Shown in pieces: positions 34,853-44,586 of a stretch of 64,000 nucleotides of DNA. Source of the stretch: Streptomyces anulatus. Lineage in GTDB: Bacteria; Actinomycetota; Actinomycetes; Streptomycetales; Streptomycetaceae. The position numbers and the translations under genes were made by a program. The stretch covers positions 62,001 through 126,000 of the forward strand of contig NZ_JOEZ01000003.1 of NCBI RefSeq assembly GCF_000721175.1, in the 5' to 3' direction. The notes beneath the pieces were generated by a model. It had not been told where the DNA came from, made no database searches, and saw only the letters and a list, made by a program, of their open reading frames with translations. The number at the start of each line of letters is the position of its first letter. The first letter of the stretch is position 1.

Positions 34853-35683
34853 ATGAAGCCCATCATCACCGCATCCGAATGCGCGAGCGAGTCGGCCGGA
34901 CCGCGCCCGCCGGTGCTCCTGGACGTCCGCTGGCAGCTCGGCGGCCCCGACGGTCGCCCCGACTACGAGGCCGGGCATCTGCCCGGCGCGGTCTTCGTCG
35001 ACCTCGATACGGAGTTGGCCGGTCCGGCGGGCGACGGCGGCCGCCACCCCCTCCCGGATCCGGAGGCCTTCGGGGCGGCGATGCGCCGGGCCGGGGTCGG
35101 CCAGGACACCCCCGTCGTGGTGTACGACGGCGGTCAGGGCTGGGCCGCGGCGCGGGCCTGGTGGCTGCTGCGCTGGACGGGACACAGGGACGTTCGGGTC
35201 CTGGACGGCGGCCTCGCCTCCTGGACGGGCGACCTCTCCACCGAGATCCCACACCCCCCCGAGGGCGATTTCCGGCCGAAACCCGGGGCCCTGCCCACGC
35301 TGGACGCGGAAAGTGCGGCGGCCTTCGCCCGGTCGGGTCTGCTGCTGGACGCGCGCGCGGCGGAGCGCTACCGGGGCGACGTGGAGCCGATCGACCGCGT
35401 CGGCGGTCACATCCCCGGGGCCGTCTCCGCGCCGACCGCGCAGAACGTCGACGAGTATGGGCGCTACCTCCCCGCCGAGCGGCTCGCCGCCCGGTTCGCC
35501 GGACTGGGGGCGGAGGGAAGCGCCGAAGGCGTGGGCGTCTACTGCGGGTCCGGGGTCTCCGGCGCGCACGAGGTGCTGGCCCTGGAGATCGCCGGCTTCC
35601 GCGGCGTCCTGTACCCCGGCTCCTGGTCCGAGTGGTCCTCGGACCCCTCCCGGCCGGTCGCCACGGGGCCCGAGCCCCAGTAG
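34853..35683 (+). CDS. Sulfurtransferase (two-domain rhodanese)
   Basis: A 276-aa tandem rhodanese. The first domain spans about 15-140 (VLLDVRWQLGG, GHLPGAVFVDLDTELA) and is inactive. The second spans about 155-270 and carries the catalytic Cys in VGVYCGSGVSGAHEVLALE, a CGSGVS loop typical of thiosulfate/3-mercaptopyruvate sulfurtransferases. It transfers sulfane sulphur to cyanide or thiols. GAGGAT at 34840-34845 lies just upstream of the ATG, so the mRNA may be leaderless. A long terminator follows. Confidence 0.92.
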   Translation: MKPIITASECASESAGPRPPVLLDVRWQLGGPDGRPDYEAGHLPGAVFVDLDTELAGPAGDGGRHPLPDPEAFGAAMRRAGVGQDTPVVVYDGGQGWAAARAWWLLRWTGHRDVRVLDGGLASWTGDLSTEIPHPPEGDFRPKPGALPTLDAESAAAFARSGLLLDARAAERYRGDVEPIDRVGGHIPGAVSAPTAQNVDEYGRYLPAERLAARFAGLGAEGSAEGVGVYCGSGVSGAHEVLALEIAGFRGVLYPGSWSEWSSDPSRPVATGPEPQ

Positions 35684-35710
35684 TCCCGCCGCGCGGCGGG
35701 CGAACGGTAA

Positions 35711-35752
35711 GGGAGCGGGGTCCGTACGCGACCGCGTACGGACCCCGCTCCC
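35711..35752. terminator. Long bidirectional terminator
   Basis: A perfect 20-bp stem, 35711-35730 with 35733-35752, loop AC. It separates the convergent rhodanese and sepH genes. Confidence 0.9.
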
Positions 35753-35770
35753 ACCGGTCGTCATTCCCGG

Positions 35771-36826
35771 TCAGTCCTGCTTCTTGCGCCGGGTGCCGAA
35801 GACGATCTCGTCCCAGCTCGGCACGGCGGCCCGGCGGCCCGGCCGGACTCCGTCCGCCTCGGCCTGACGGTCCGTCGTCCCGGTCAGCCGGTCGCGGTGG
35901 CCGGCCACCGCCCGGGGCATCAGCACATCGGCGTACGCGGATCCCGCACCCGCCGAAGCGGCGGCGGGCGGCTCGTCCGCCCCCGCCTCCTCCGCCGGTT
36001 CGAGCGCGGGCGGCTCGGGCTGCGTGGGCCGCTCGGGGACGACCATGTCACCGCGGAAGCTCGGCACCGCCTCCAGCAGGCTGGTCAGCGAGTCGCGCTC
36101 ACCGGCCGAGGCACTGCTCACGTACTCCTCGGGCTCGGCGGCGGCAGGGGCAGGCCGCTCGATCTGCCGGTCGAGGGCCCGGTCCAGCGGCCGGTCGCGC
36201 GGCAGCCGGGCGATCCGGGGCACGAACGGGAAGCTGGGCTCGGGCGCGGCGACATCGTCGGTCTCGCCGATCAGCGAGCGCGCCTCGTCGTCCATGGCCT
36301 GGACCAGCCGCCTGGGCGGGTCGTACGTCCAGCTCGCCGAGTGCGGTTCGCCCGCGACCCGGTAGACGAGCAGGACTTCCCAGGTGCCGTCGTCGCGGCG
36401 CCACGAGTCCCACTGGACGGTTTCCTTGTCGGCGCCGCGCAGCAGGAGACGCTCCTGCACCGCCTCGCCGAGCTGGGGGCCGGTGTTCTCGCCGGGACGG
36501 CGCACAGGTGTCTTCCGGGCCCGCTCGGCCATGAAGGCGCGTTCCGCGAGCACGGGGCCCTCGAAGCGGCGTACACGGTCGACGGGGATGCCCGCGAACT
36601 GGGCGACCTCCTCCGCGGAGGCACCGGCCCGTATCCGGGCCTGGATGTCGCGGGGCCGGAGGTGGCTCTCCACCTCGATCTCGATCTGGCCGAGCCGGGC
36701 GCGGTCGTTGCGCACGGCGGCGCGCAGCCGCTCATCGATCGGAAGCGTGTACTCCGTGCTGTCCGCAGCCTTGAGCACCAGTCGTGTGCCGTCGTTGGAG
36801 ACGGCCACGACACGCAGTTCGGGCAT
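35771..36826 (-). CDS. sepH: SepH, septation protein (DUF3071)
   Basis: A 351-aa protein. The N-terminal DUF3071 region begins MPELRVVAVSNDGTRLVLKAADS and contains a helix-turn-helix-like segment (IRAGASAEEVAQFAGIPVDRVRRFEGPVLAERAFMAERAR). A long disordered Pro/Glu/Ala linker follows. The C-terminus ends in the conserved WDEIVFGTRRKKQD. SepH binds FtsZ and promotes Z-ring assembly in sporulating and vegetative hyphae. The ATG at 36826 follows GGGAGG. The upstream frame to 37024 overlaps the promoter and is not conserved. Confidence 0.95.
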   Translation of the reverse strand: MPELRVVAVSNDGTRLVLKAADSTEYTLPIDERLRAAVRNDRARLGQIEIEVESHLRPRDIQARIRAGASAEEVAQFAGIPVDRVRRFEGPVLAERAFMAERARKTPVRRPGENTGPQLGEAVQERLLLRGADKETVQWDSWRRDDGTWEVLLVYRVAGEPHSASWTYDPPRRLVQAMDDEARSLIGETDDVAAPEPSFPFVPRIARLPRDRPLDRALDRQIERPAPAAAEPEEYVSSASAGERDSLTSLLEAVPSFRGDMVVPERPTQPEPPALEPAEEAGADEPPAAASAGAGSAYADVLMPRAVAGHRDRLTGTTDRQAEADGVRPGRRAAVPSWDEIVFGTRRKKQD

Positions 36827-37321
36827 GGGAACCTCCCGGGTGGTGCCTGCCGACGTCACGTGCGTCGCTGCTTCCGCTAGTCGAGTGTGACCTGCCCGGG
36901 TGCAGCCTGCCACAACCTTGCCAAGTTGCCCGGCGTGTCGGGCGCTCGTCCTGGTGCACCACCATGACACGGTTACCCATTGCGAACCAAAGTGACCGAT
37001 TTGGCCGCTCTGTGCAGCAAGCACCCGTGTGATGCTTTGGCGCCACCGGTTCGAGTGCCGCCGTCGGCCCCCTCCCGTGGCTGCGGATTCCCACGTCGGA
37101 GTCCGCCCCAGGGCTCGTCACAGTACTCCATTCGGGCCACCGGGGTGGACCGGCGCGCCGCCGAAGTTCTCGTGGGGCGCGGGAGTTGAGATACCCAGTT
37201 CTCCATGAAATGCCCCTGATGCGTGTCGTGCTTCACACAATCGACGGAAGCGGAACTATCCACTTCGCTCAAATGTCCCTTCTTGTTGCATGGTGGGAGA
37301 GATGTCAAGCAGGGGCTGGTA
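36827..37321. promoter_or_regulatory. Divergent sepH / membrane protein intergenic region
   Basis: 495 nt without a convincing gene. GGAACT at 37252-37257 followed by TGTC at 37274-37277 resembles an ECF-type promoter but is not exact. AGGGG at 37311-37315 is the ribosome site for the ATG at 37322. Several short ORFs here have no coding character. Confidence 0.3.
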
Positions 37322-38458
37322 ATGGTTCAGAAGCCGGAAAGTGACACAGAACCCAAGGGAAGGCGCATAGATCTGAGTCTCCCGCAGGTCGCCGGGAGTG
37401 CCGTGGCGGCCGTCGCGGCAGCGGTGCTGGCATCGCAGTTGGGCGTGTACGGCACGATCGCCGGCGCGGGCGTGATGAGCGTCGTCGCCACCTGTGGCGG
37501 CTCGGTCTTCCAGCACCTCTTCCGCCGCACCGGCGAGCAGATCCGCGAGGTGACGGTCCAGGTGACCCACCCGGAGGGCCGCCAGGTGACGGTGCACACC
37601 AAGGAGACGACGCCGGCGGGGCACAGAGCAGCCGCTCAGCGGGCGGAGCCGGAGCCGGGGCCGGAGCCGACGGACGACGCCACCACGGTGCTGCCCACGG
37701 TCGACCCGGGGGCGGTGCCGGAAGTGATCCCGGACGCGGAGAGCGCGCGGCTGCTGACGCCCGTCGACACCGACCGGACGCAGCTCCTGGACCTCGGCGA
37801 CGCGCGGACCCGGATGCTCCGCGTCCCGCCGGCCGGAAGTCCCCAGGCCGGAGCCGGTGACCGTACGCAGATGCTCCCGCGGGCCGGAGCGGGCCCGGCC
37901 GGTGCCGACGACGCGTTCAGCGACGGTGTCACCCACGGCACCCGGATGCGCGGCTGGAAGCGGCCCGCGCTCGCGGCCGCCGCGGTCTTCGCCGTCTCCA
38001 TGGCCGGGATCACCGCCTTCGAGATGATCTCGGGCAACGACCTGAGCGGCGGTCAGGGCACCACGCTCAGCTCCGTCGTACGCGGCGGCGGTGACCGGGA
38101 CTCCGGACCCGCCGACCCCGCACCCTCCGGGGACACCGGTCAGGACGGGGGAGAGGACGGGGGAGAGGACGACCAGCAGCCGACCCCCGGCAGCGGCACC
38201 GGTTCGGACCCCGCCACGGACGGCGGCGACGGCAGCGGCGAGAGCCCGGGCGCCGGTACGGGCACGGGCGGTGAGAACCCGACCACCGGGCCCACCCCCA
38301 CCCCGGCGCCCTCCGGCGACGGCGGCGAGACCACGCCCGACCCGACGCCGCCCAGCCCCTCGACCCCCGGCGACGCCGGAACCGGCACGCCCTCGACCGG
38401 CACGGGCATCGCCCCCGGGCAGGGGGAGCAGGCCCCGCCCGGCGCCGATACCGAGTGA
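37322..38458 (+). CDS. Membrane protein with disordered Gly/Pro/Thr-rich tail
   Basis: A 378-aa protein. Hydrophobic residues at about 19-60 (QVAGSAVAAVAAAVLASQLG...VMSVVATCGG) and a single membrane segment at about 226-244 (RPALAAAAVFAVSMAGITAF) frame a cytoplasmic region with a TEQ/TQLL-type repeated phrase (DRTQLLDLG, TRMLRVP, DRTQML). The last 130 residues are low-complexity and probably outside the membrane. No family was recognised. The gene follows sepH divergently and ends in a strong terminator. Confidence 0.7.
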   Translation: MVQKPESDTEPKGRRIDLSLPQVAGSAVAAVAAAVLASQLGVYGTIAGAGVMSVVATCGGSVFQHLFRRTGEQIREVTVQVTHPEGRQVTVHTKETTPAGHRAAAQRAEPEPGPEPTDDATTVLPTVDPGAVPEVIPDAESARLLTPVDTDRTQLLDLGDARTRMLRVPPAGSPQAGAGDRTQMLPRAGAGPAGADDAFSDGVTHGTRMRGWKRPALAAAAVFAVSMAGITAFEMISGNDLSGGQGTTLSSVVRGGGDRDSGPADPAPSGDTGQDGGEDGGEDDQQPTPGSGTGSDPATDGGDGSGESPGAGTGTGGENPTTGPTPTPAPSGDGGETTPDPTPPSPSTPGDAGTGTPSTGTGIAPGQGEQAPPGADTE

Positions 38459-38487
38459 CCGACGTACTGGCGGATCGCGGGACACGC

Positions 38488-38531
38488 GTCGGCCCCGGCC
38501 CCCTCGCAACCGAGCGGGGGCCGGGGCCGAC
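38488..38531. terminator. Terminator after the membrane protein gene
   Basis: GTCGGCCCCGGCCCCC (38488-38503) pairs with 38516-38531, with inner CTCG/CGAG pairing. It also serves the convergent oxidase gene. Confidence 0.85.
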
Positions 38532-38554
38532 GGCGTATCGGACGCCGACGGAAC

Positions 38555-39877
38555 TCAGTCGCCGAGCACGCGCCGCAGGTAGTCGTTGCCGAACAGGCGG
38601 TCCGGGTCCAGCCGGTCGCGCAGTGCGGTGAACTCGCCGAAGCGCGGGTAGACCTCCGCCAGGTAGGCCGCGTCCCGGGTGTGGATCTTGCCCCAGTGCG
38701 GCCGGCCGGCGTGCGCGGTCATGATCCGCTCGACCGCCGTGAAGTACGAGCGGTGGGGCGTGCCCCTGTAGAGGTGGACGGCGATGTACGCGCTGTCCCG
38801 GCCCGAGGCGGTCGACAGGGCCATGTCGTCGGCCGGTGCGGTGCGCACCTCGACCGGGAAGCTGATCTTCAGCGGTGACCGCTCGACCATGGCCTTCAGC
38901 TCCCGCAGCGCCGTTACGGCCTGCTCGCGCGGAACGGCGTACTCCATCTCCACGAACCGCACCCGGCGCGGGCTGGTGAACACCTTGTAGGGGATGTCGG
39001 TGTACGTACGCGCCGACAGGGCCCGGCTGGAGAGCTTGGCGATCGAGGGGATCGTCGCCGGGACCGCGCGGCCGAGCGAACAGGCGACCTGGAAGACCCC
39101 GTTGGACAGCAGTTCGTCGTCGACCCAGCTGCTCACCTTTCCGGGCGGGGCGGCCGGACCCGCGCTGCGGTTGTTGCGCTTGGTGTTGCAGTTCCCGGTG
39201 TGCGGGAACCAGTAGAACTCGAAGTGCTCGTTCTCTGCGACCAGGGCATCGAAGTCCGCGGTGACCCGGTCGAAGGTCATCGGCTCCTCACGGGCCGTCA
39301 GCAGGAAGATCGGCTCCACGGCGAGGGTGACGGCGGTGATCACCCCGAGGGCGCCGATCCCGACCCTGGCCGCGGCGAAGACATCCGGGTTCTCCCCGGC
39401 CGAGCAGCGCAGCACCGTGCCGTCGGCGGTGACCAGCTCCAGCGCGCGGATCTGCGCCGCTATCGACGCCGAGTCGCGGCCCGTGCCGTGCGTGCCCGTG
39501 GAGGTCGCCCCGGCGATCGTCTGCTCCATGATGTCGCCCATGTTGGTGAGCGACAGACCCTCGCGGGCGAGTGCGGTGTTGAGCCGCTTGAGCGGAGTGC
39601 CCGCCTCCACCGTCACGGTCATCGCCGTGCGGTCGATGTCCCGGATCCCGGTGAGCAGGTCCGGGCGTATCAGCACCCCGTCCGTGGCGGCCGCGGCCGT
39701 GAAGGAGTGGCCCGCGCCGACCGGCTTCACCTTCAGACCCTCCGCGCCCGCCCGGCGCAGTACGTCCGCGAGTTCGTCCACGGACGCGGGGGACTCGCTG
39801 CGGACAGGCCGGGCGGTGACGGTACCCGCCCAGTTACGCCACGCGCTCGTCGTCGTCCGTGCGTAGGTGTCGGTCAT
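38555..39877 (-). CDS. FAD-dependent aldonolactone/alditol oxidase
   Basis: A 440-aa VAO-family flavoprotein. The PCMH-type FAD domain occupies residues 15-190, with GAGHS around residue 56, whose His is the covalent FAD attachment site in this family, and MEQTIAGATSTGTHGTG. The C-terminal D-arabinono-1,4-lactone oxidase domain ends with HWGKIHT...LDPDRLFGNDYL. It oxidises sugar lactones or alditols to produce hydrogen peroxide, and the substrate is not predictable. The start overlaps the end of the upstream MFS gene by 44 nt. The two are probably one operon. Confidence 0.9.
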   Translation of the reverse strand: MTDTYARTTTSAWRNWAGTVTARPVRSESPASVDELADVLRRAGAEGLKVKPVGAGHSFTAAAATDGVLIRPDLLTGIRDIDRTAMTVTVEAGTPLKRLNTALAREGLSLTNMGDIMEQTIAGATSTGTHGTGRDSASIAAQIRALELVTADGTVLRCSAGENPDVFAAARVGIGALGVITAVTLAVEPIFLLTAREEPMTFDRVTADFDALVAENEHFEFYWFPHTGNCNTKRNNRSAGPAAPPGKVSSWVDDELLSNGVFQVACSLGRAVPATIPSIAKLSSRALSARTYTDIPYKVFTSPRRVRFVEMEYAVPREQAVTALRELKAMVERSPLKISFPVEVRTAPADDMALSTASGRDSAYIAVHLYRGTPHRSYFTAVERIMTAHAGRPHWGKIHTRDAAYLAEVYPRFGEFTALRDRLDPDRLFGNDYLRRVLGD

Positions 39878-41081
39878 CTTCCCCGCGCCCTCCCGTCGCA
39901 GCCGGCCCGGCCAGCCGGCGATATCCCAGGAACGCCACCGCCGCCGCGAGCACTCCCGCCACGGCGGGCACCGCGTACCCCGCCTTCGCCCCGGCGGCGT
40001 CGACCACCCAGCCGGCGGCCGAGGAGCCGAGCGCCACTCCGACCGCGAGCCCGGTACTGGTCCAGGTCATACCCTCGGTCAGCTTGGTGCGCGGTACGTG
40101 CGCTTCGACGAGGGCCATCGTGGTGACCATCGTCGGTGCGACGGCGAGGCCCGCGACAAAGAGCGCCACGGCCAGCAACGGAAGGTTCCCGGCCAGTTGG
40201 AGGGGGATCATACTCACGGCCATCGCGCAGACACCCACCAGCCACCTGGTCGAGGGGTTCCCCTTGAGGTGCAGCAGCCCGAACACGGCCCCCGCGAGAC
40301 ACGAGCCGAGCGCGTAGACGGCCAGCACCAGGGAGGCCGCGGCCTTGTGGCCGCGCTCCTCGGCGAAGGCCACGGTCACCACGTCCACGCCCCCGAAGAT
40401 CGCGCCCGTCGCCACGAAGGTGGCCACCAGCACCTGGAGTCCCCGCGAGCGCAGCGCCGAGCCCCCGGTGTGCCGCGACTCGGGGTGAGGCACCGGCTCG
40501 GTCGCACGCTGCGCGGTCAGCCAGAACACGCCGACCAGCAGGAAGGCGGCGGCGATCAGCGGCCCCGCCTCCGGGAACCAGGCGGTGGACAGACCGATGG
40601 AGATGACCGGGCCGAAGATGAAGCACACCTCGTCGACGATCGACTCCCACGCGTAGGCGGTGTGCAGATCCCGGCTGGAACCCCGGTAGATCGCCGCCCA
40701 GCGGGACCGGACCATCGACCCCACGCTCGGCACACAGCCCGCGCCCACCGCGAAGACGAACAGCGTCCACTCCGGCGCCCCCTGCTGGGCGCAGATCAGC
40801 AGACCCGCCACCGCCGCCACGGCGACCAGCGTGACCGGGCGCAGCACCCGGCGCTGCCCGTGGCGGTCGACCAGCCGGGAGACCTGAGGGCCACAGACCG
40901 CCGCCGACATCGCCAGCGTCGCGGAGAGCGCCCCGGCCAGCCCGTAGCGGCCGGTGAGCTGGGAGATCATCGTCACGACACCGATGCCCATCATGGACAA
41001 CGGCATCCGGCCGAAGAAGCCTGCGGCGGAGAACCCCTTGGTACCGGGGGCGGAGAAAATGGCGCGGTAGGGGCTGGGCAA
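39834..41081 (-). CDS. MFS transporter
   Basis: A 415-aa protein with about 12 predicted membrane helices. An MFS loop motif ([15 protein letters not shown]) is near residue 70, and the central cytoplasmic loop ([16 protein letters not shown]) separates the halves. The substrate is unknown. Co-transcription with the lactone oxidase hints at a sugar-derived compound. The start is a TTG at 41081, six bases after GGAG on the minus strand. No ATG or GTG with a better context is near. Confidence 0.8.
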   Translation of the reverse strand: MPSPYRAIFSAPGTKGFSAAGFFGRMPLSMMGIGVVTMISQLTGRYGLAGALSATLAMSAAVCGPQVSRLVDRHGQRRVLRPVTLVAVAAVAGLLICAQQGAPEWTLFVFAVGAGCVPSVGSMVRSRWAAIYRGSSRDLHTAYAWESIVDEVCFIFGPVISIGLSTAWFPEAGPLIAAAFLLVGVFWLTAQRATEPVPHPESRHTGGSALRSRGLQVLVATFVATGAIFGGVDVVTVAFAEERGHKAAASLVLAVYALGSCLAGAVFGLLHLKGNPSTRWLVGVCAMAVSMIPLQLAGNLPLLAVALFVAGLAVAPTMVTTMALVEAHVPRTKLTEGMTWTSTGLAVGVALGSSAAGWVVDAAGAKAGYAVPAVAGVLAAAVAFLGYRRLAGPAATGGRGEDDRHLRTDDDERVA

Positions 41082-41285
41082 GGGGTACTCCGGTCGTGCC
41101 TGTCAGGCGTATAGCTGGCCGATACAGCTTACGGCCGGGCGGATGTGCCGGACACCGGATTCCGGGGCGGCCCGGGGGAGCGGCACAGGTGCGCGGAACC
41201 CCGGAGATCTCGGCCTTCCCGGTCCTTCCCGGTCCTTCCCGACGGGGCATCGGATGTCGGTTGCCGCCCTGCCGGAGGCGGGTGG

Positions 41286-41291
41286 CAGGAT
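41286..41291 (+). promoter_or_regulatory. Candidate -10 for leaderless ferrochelatase mRNA
   Basis: CAGGAT ends seven bases before the ATG at 41299, and no ribosome site is visible. It is one of several leaderless-type starts in the window. Confidence 0.4.
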
Positions 41292-41298
41292 CGATGTC

Positions 41299-42426
41299 AT
41301 GTCTGATCTGCGCGATCCCGCTCCCTACGACGCCCTGCTGCTGCTCTCCTTCGGCGGCCCGGAGGGCCCGGACGACGTGGTCCCGTTCCTGGCGAACGTG
41401 ACCCGCGGCCGCGGCATCCCCGAGGAACGCCTCAAGGAGGTCGGCAAGCACTACTTCCTCTTCGGCGGGGTCAGCCCGATCAACGCACAGAACCGCGCCC
41501 TGCTCGGCGCGCTGCGCAAGGATTTCGCCGACCACGGCCTGGATCTCCCGGTCTACTGGGGCAACCGCAACTGGGCGCCGTATCTGACTGACGTCCTGCG
41601 CGAGATGACCGCCGACGGACACCGCCGGATCGCCGTCCTCGCCACCAGCGCCTACGCCTCCTACTCCGGCTGCCGTCAGTACCGCGAGAACCTCGCCGAG
41701 TCGCTTGCCACGCTGGCGGCCGAGGGACTGCCCGTGCCCCGGGTCGACAAGCTGCGGCACTACTTCAACCACCCCGGTTTCGTGACGCCCATGGCGGACG
41801 GCGTCCTCGCCTCGCTCGCCGGCCTCCCCGAGGACGTGCGGGCGGGCGCGCACATCGCGTTCACCACCCACTCCATCCCGACCTCCGCCGCCGACGCATC
41901 CGGCCCGGCCGAGGCGCACGGCGAGGGCGGCGCGTATGTCGCCGAGCACCTCGACGTGGCCCGGCTGATCATCGAGGCGGTGCGCGAGGAGACCGGCGTC
42001 GAGCACCCCTGGCGGCTCGTCTACCAGTCCCGCAGCGGCGCCCCGCACATCCCCTGGCTGGAACCAGACATCTGCGACCACCTGGAGACCCTCCACGACG
42101 AGGGCGTCCCGGCGGTCGTGATGGCACCCATCGGCTTCGTGTCGGACCACATGGAGGTCCTGTACGACCTCGACACCGAGGCCACCGCGAAGGCCGCCGA
42201 GATCGGTCTGCCGGTCCGCCGGTCCGCCACGGTCGGAGACGACCCGCGCTTCGCCGCCGCCGTACGGGACCTGCTCCTGGAGCGCGCCGCGCGTGAGCGG
42301 GGGCTGCCGGTGCGGCCCTGTGCCCTGGGCTCCCTCGGCCCCTCCCACGACCTCTGTCCGGTCGGCTGCTGTCCCGCCAGGGCCCCGAAGCCGGCCGCCG
42401 CGGGCGCCGACAGCCCGTACGTGTAG
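41299..42426 (+). CDS. hemH: Coproporphyrin ferrochelatase
   Basis: A 375-aa ferrochelatase. [19 protein letters not shown] begins the fold. The catalytic His is in FTTHSIP, and a conserved acidic patch appears in [16 protein letters not shown]. Actinobacterial members carry a [2Fe-2S] cluster, and the required cysteines are visible: SGCRQYREN near residue 125 and the C-terminal LCPVGCCP. In Actinobacteria this enzyme inserts iron into coproporphyrin III in the coproporphyrin-dependent haem pathway (also named cpfC). Confidence 0.95.
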   Translation: MSDLRDPAPYDALLLLSFGGPEGPDDVVPFLANVTRGRGIPEERLKEVGKHYFLFGGVSPINAQNRALLGALRKDFADHGLDLPVYWGNRNWAPYLTDVLREMTADGHRRIAVLATSAYASYSGCRQYRENLAESLATLAAEGLPVPRVDKLRHYFNHPGFVTPMADGVLASLAGLPEDVRAGAHIAFTTHSIPTSAADASGPAEAHGEGGAYVAEHLDVARLIIEAVREETGVEHPWRLVYQSRSGAPHIPWLEPDICDHLETLHDEGVPAVVMAPIGFVSDHMEVLYDLDTEATAKAAEIGLPVRRSATVGDDPRFAAAVRDLLLERAARERGLPVRPCALGSLGPSHDLCPVGCCPARAPKPAAAGADSPYV

Positions 42427-42462
42427 AGCCTGAAGTCCCCGTCGAGTCCCCTGGGAGCACCC

Positions 42463-43263
42463 GTGACCGACCCCGCCCTGTCCGAACTGCTCGACCTTGC
42501 TCTGGAGGCCGCCCGCCGCGCCGGAGCCCTGCTGCGCGACGGCCGCCCGGCCGACCTGGGGGTGGCGGCGACCAAGTCCAGCCCCATCGACGTGGTCACC
42601 GAGATGGACATCGCCGCCGAGAAGCTGATCACCGGCTACCTCTCCGACTTCCGCCCCGACGACGGCTTCCTCGGCGAGGAGGGGGCCAGCTCCCCGGGCA
42701 GCACCGGAATCCGCTGGGTCATCGACCCGCTCGACGGCACGGTGAACTACCTCTACGGTCTGCCCACCTGGGCGGTCTCCATCGCCGCCGAGCGCGACGG
42801 CGAGCGGGTCGTCGGCGTCGTCGAGGCCCCGATGCGCCGGGAGACCTACCGGGCGGTCCTCGGCGGCGGTGCGTTCGCGAACGGCGAAGCCCTGCGCTGC
42901 CGGCCCGCACCGCCGCTCGACCAGGCCCTCGTCTCGACCGGCTTCAACTACGTCGCCCACGTCCGTGCCCACCAGGCGGACATCGCCCAGCAGCTGATCC
43001 CGAGGCTCCGGGACATCCGGCGCAGCGGCTCGGCGGCCGTCGACCTCTGCGATGTGGCGGCCGGCCGGCTGGACGGCTACTACGAGCGCGGGCTGCACCC
43101 CTGGGACCTGGCCGCGGGCGACCTCATCGCCCGGGAGGCGGGCGCGCTGACCGGCGGCCGCCCGGGGCGGCCCGCCGACGGCGACCTGACGGTGGCCGCC
43201 ACCCCCGGCGTCTTCGAGCCGCTGCAGGCCGCCCTCGACGAACTGGGCGCCTGGCACGACTGA
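42463..43263 (+). CDS. Inositol monophosphatase family protein
   Basis: A 266-aa Mg-dependent phosphatase. Metal ligands appear in EEGASS, in IDPLDGTVNY (near residues 86-95) and in LHPWDLAAGDLIAREAGA. It is of the SuhB/IMPase type that hydrolyses inositol-1-phosphate and related sugar phosphates. The position near the sigma-factor block matches suhB beside sigA in Mycobacterium (from memory). The GTG at 42463 is the start, and the gene lies 36 nt after hemH. Confidence 0.9.
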   Translation: MTDPALSELLDLALEAARRAGALLRDGRPADLGVAATKSSPIDVVTEMDIAAEKLITGYLSDFRPDDGFLGEEGASSPGSTGIRWVIDPLDGTVNYLYGLPTWAVSIAAERDGERVVGVVEAPMRRETYRAVLGGGAFANGEALRCRPAPPLDQALVSTGFNYVAHVRAHQADIAQQLIPRLRDIRRSGSAAVDLCDVAAGRLDGYYERGLHPWDLAAGDLIAREAGALTGGRPGRPADGDLTVAATPGVFEPLQAALDELGAWHD

Positions 43264-43314
43264 CGGGACGCCCGGCCCGCGAAGGCCCTGACGAGGGGCC
43301 TGAGGGCGCCGCAC

Positions 43315-43363
43315 ACGCCACGGGGCCCCGGACACCATGACGGTGTCCGGGGCCCCGTGGCGT
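43315..43363. terminator. 22-bp bidirectional terminator
   Basis: 43315-43336 pairs perfectly with 43342-43363, loop ATGAC. It separates the convergent IMPase gene and the small gene at 43369. Confidence 0.92.
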
Positions 43364-43368
43364 ACGGC

Positions 43369-43542
43369 TCAGACGCTGGTGGCGCCGATTTCCACGCCGT
43401 GCTCGGCGGCGAGACGGCGGAGATCGTCCAGCTCGCCCTGCTCGACGTCCGCGAGGAAGTCGTCGCCGTCCTCGCGCGCCCGCGTGAGGTCGGACTCGGT
43501 CGTCTTGATGCGTTGCAGCAGACCTGCGGTGAAAGCGTCCAT
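43369..43542 (-). CDS. Small conserved helical protein
   Basis: A 57-aa protein (MDAFTAGLLQRIKTTESDLTRAREDGDDFLADVEQGELDDLRRL...). It is highly charged and predicted almost fully helical, probably a coiled-coil hairpin. It is a small conserved Streptomyces protein next to cutRS with no known function. The ATG at 43542 follows GAGGGGG by six bases. The upstream ATG (43557) lacks this. Confidence 0.75.
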   Translation of the reverse strand: MDAFTAGLLQRIKTTESDLTRAREDGDDFLADVEQGELDDLRRLAAEHGVEIGATSV

Positions 43543-43927
43543 GATGCGCCCCCTCATCGTGGGTCGGTGGCACGGGGGTGTGCCCGGGATCCCCCCGGCC
43601 GGGGAGCCGGAGGAGCGGGTGATCGCGCCGCCGCTCCGGGGAAAAAAGGAGCGGGCCGTGGCGTGCCATGTGACAGGCGTGATCGCGGGTGTGAAGCCCT
43701 CTTCCCCACGTCGCGGCTCGGAGAAACCTCAACTGGCCCGGAAAGCCGCCGCCTTCCCGGCGGGGAAGCCGTCGGGAGGTTCGGCCCGCCGCCGTCTTAC
43801 CGCCGGTTTATACGCGTTGCGGGCAGGATGGAAGCGCACAGTCGGCATTGCTGCCCGTGTCCGAGCGGCCCCTGCGTGGGCCGCTCGATCTGTGAACCCA
43901 TCGAAGGACCGAAGGAAGGACTGCGCC
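43543..43927 (+). promoter_or_regulatory. cutR upstream region with leader hairpin
   Basis: 385 nt without a gene. A perfect 9-bp hairpin, GAGCGGCCC (43863-43871) with GGGCCGCTC (43878-43886), sits 40 nt before cutR and may lie in its leader. AAGGAAGGA at about 43911 is the ribosome site. Confidence 0.4.
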
Positions 43928-44581
43928 GTGCGTGTACTCGTCGTCGAGGACGAGCAGCTGCTCGCCGATGCGGTGGCCACCGGACTGCGCCGGGAGGCCA
44001 TGGCCGTCGACGTCGTCTACGACGGTGCCGCGGCCCTGGAGCGCATCGGGGTCAACGACTACGACGTCGTCGTGCTGGACCGGGACCTCCCGGTGGTGCA
44101 CGGGGACGACGTCTGCCGCAGGATCGTCGAGCTCGGCATGCCCACCCGGGTGCTCATGCTCACCGCGTCCGGCGACGTCAGCGACCGGGTCGAGGGCCTG
44201 GAGCTGGGCGCCGACGACTATCTGCCCAAGCCCTTCGCCTTCAGCGAGCTGACCGCCCGGGTGCGCGCGCTGGGCCGCCGTACGACGGTGGCGCTGCCGC
44301 CCGTCCTGGAGCGCGCCGGCATCAAGCTCGACCCGAACCGCCGCGAGGTCTTCCGCGACGAGGCGGAGATCCAGCTCGCCCCGAAGGAGTTCGCGGTGCT
44401 GGAGGTCCTCATGCGCAGCGAGGGCGCGGTCGTCTCGGCGGAACAGCTTCTGGAGAAGGCCTGGGACGAGAACACCGACCCCTTCACCAACGTGGTGCGG
44501 GTCACGGTCATGACGCTCCGCCGCAAGCTCGGCGAACCACCCGTGATCGTCACCGTGCCGGGCTCCGGATACCGGATCTGA
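43928..44581 (+). CDS. cutR: CutR, OmpR-family response regulator
   Basis: A 217-aa protein, the length and near-identical sequence I recall for Streptomyces CutR. The receiver domain has the phospho-acceptor Asp51 (VVVLDRDLP) and KPFAF. The C-terminal winged helix is of OmpR type (LAPKEFAVLEVLMRSEGAVVSAEQLLEKAWDE). The CutRS system was first found through copper-related phenotypes and is now linked to secretion stress and antibiotic production. The GTG at 43928 follows AAGGAAGGA. cutS begins 5 nt after the stop. Confidence 0.95.
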   Translation: MRVLVVEDEQLLADAVATGLRREAMAVDVVYDGAAALERIGVNDYDVVVLDRDLPVVHGDDVCRRIVELGMPTRVLMLTASGDVSDRVEGLELGADDYLPKPFAFSELTARVRALGRRTTVALPPVLERAGIKLDPNRREVFRDEAEIQLAPKEFAVLEVLMRSEGAVVSAEQLLEKAWDENTDPFTNVVRVTVMTLRRKLGEPPVIVTVPGSGYRI

Positions 44582-44586
44582 GGACC

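Noticed and set aside
39874..43338. An 1154-codon open frame on the minus strand
   Set aside because: It runs antisense to hemH and the IMPase gene and through the MFS gene in a shifted frame. Composition is Arg/Gly/Pro-rich and has no family similarity. Long shadow frames are normal at this GC content.
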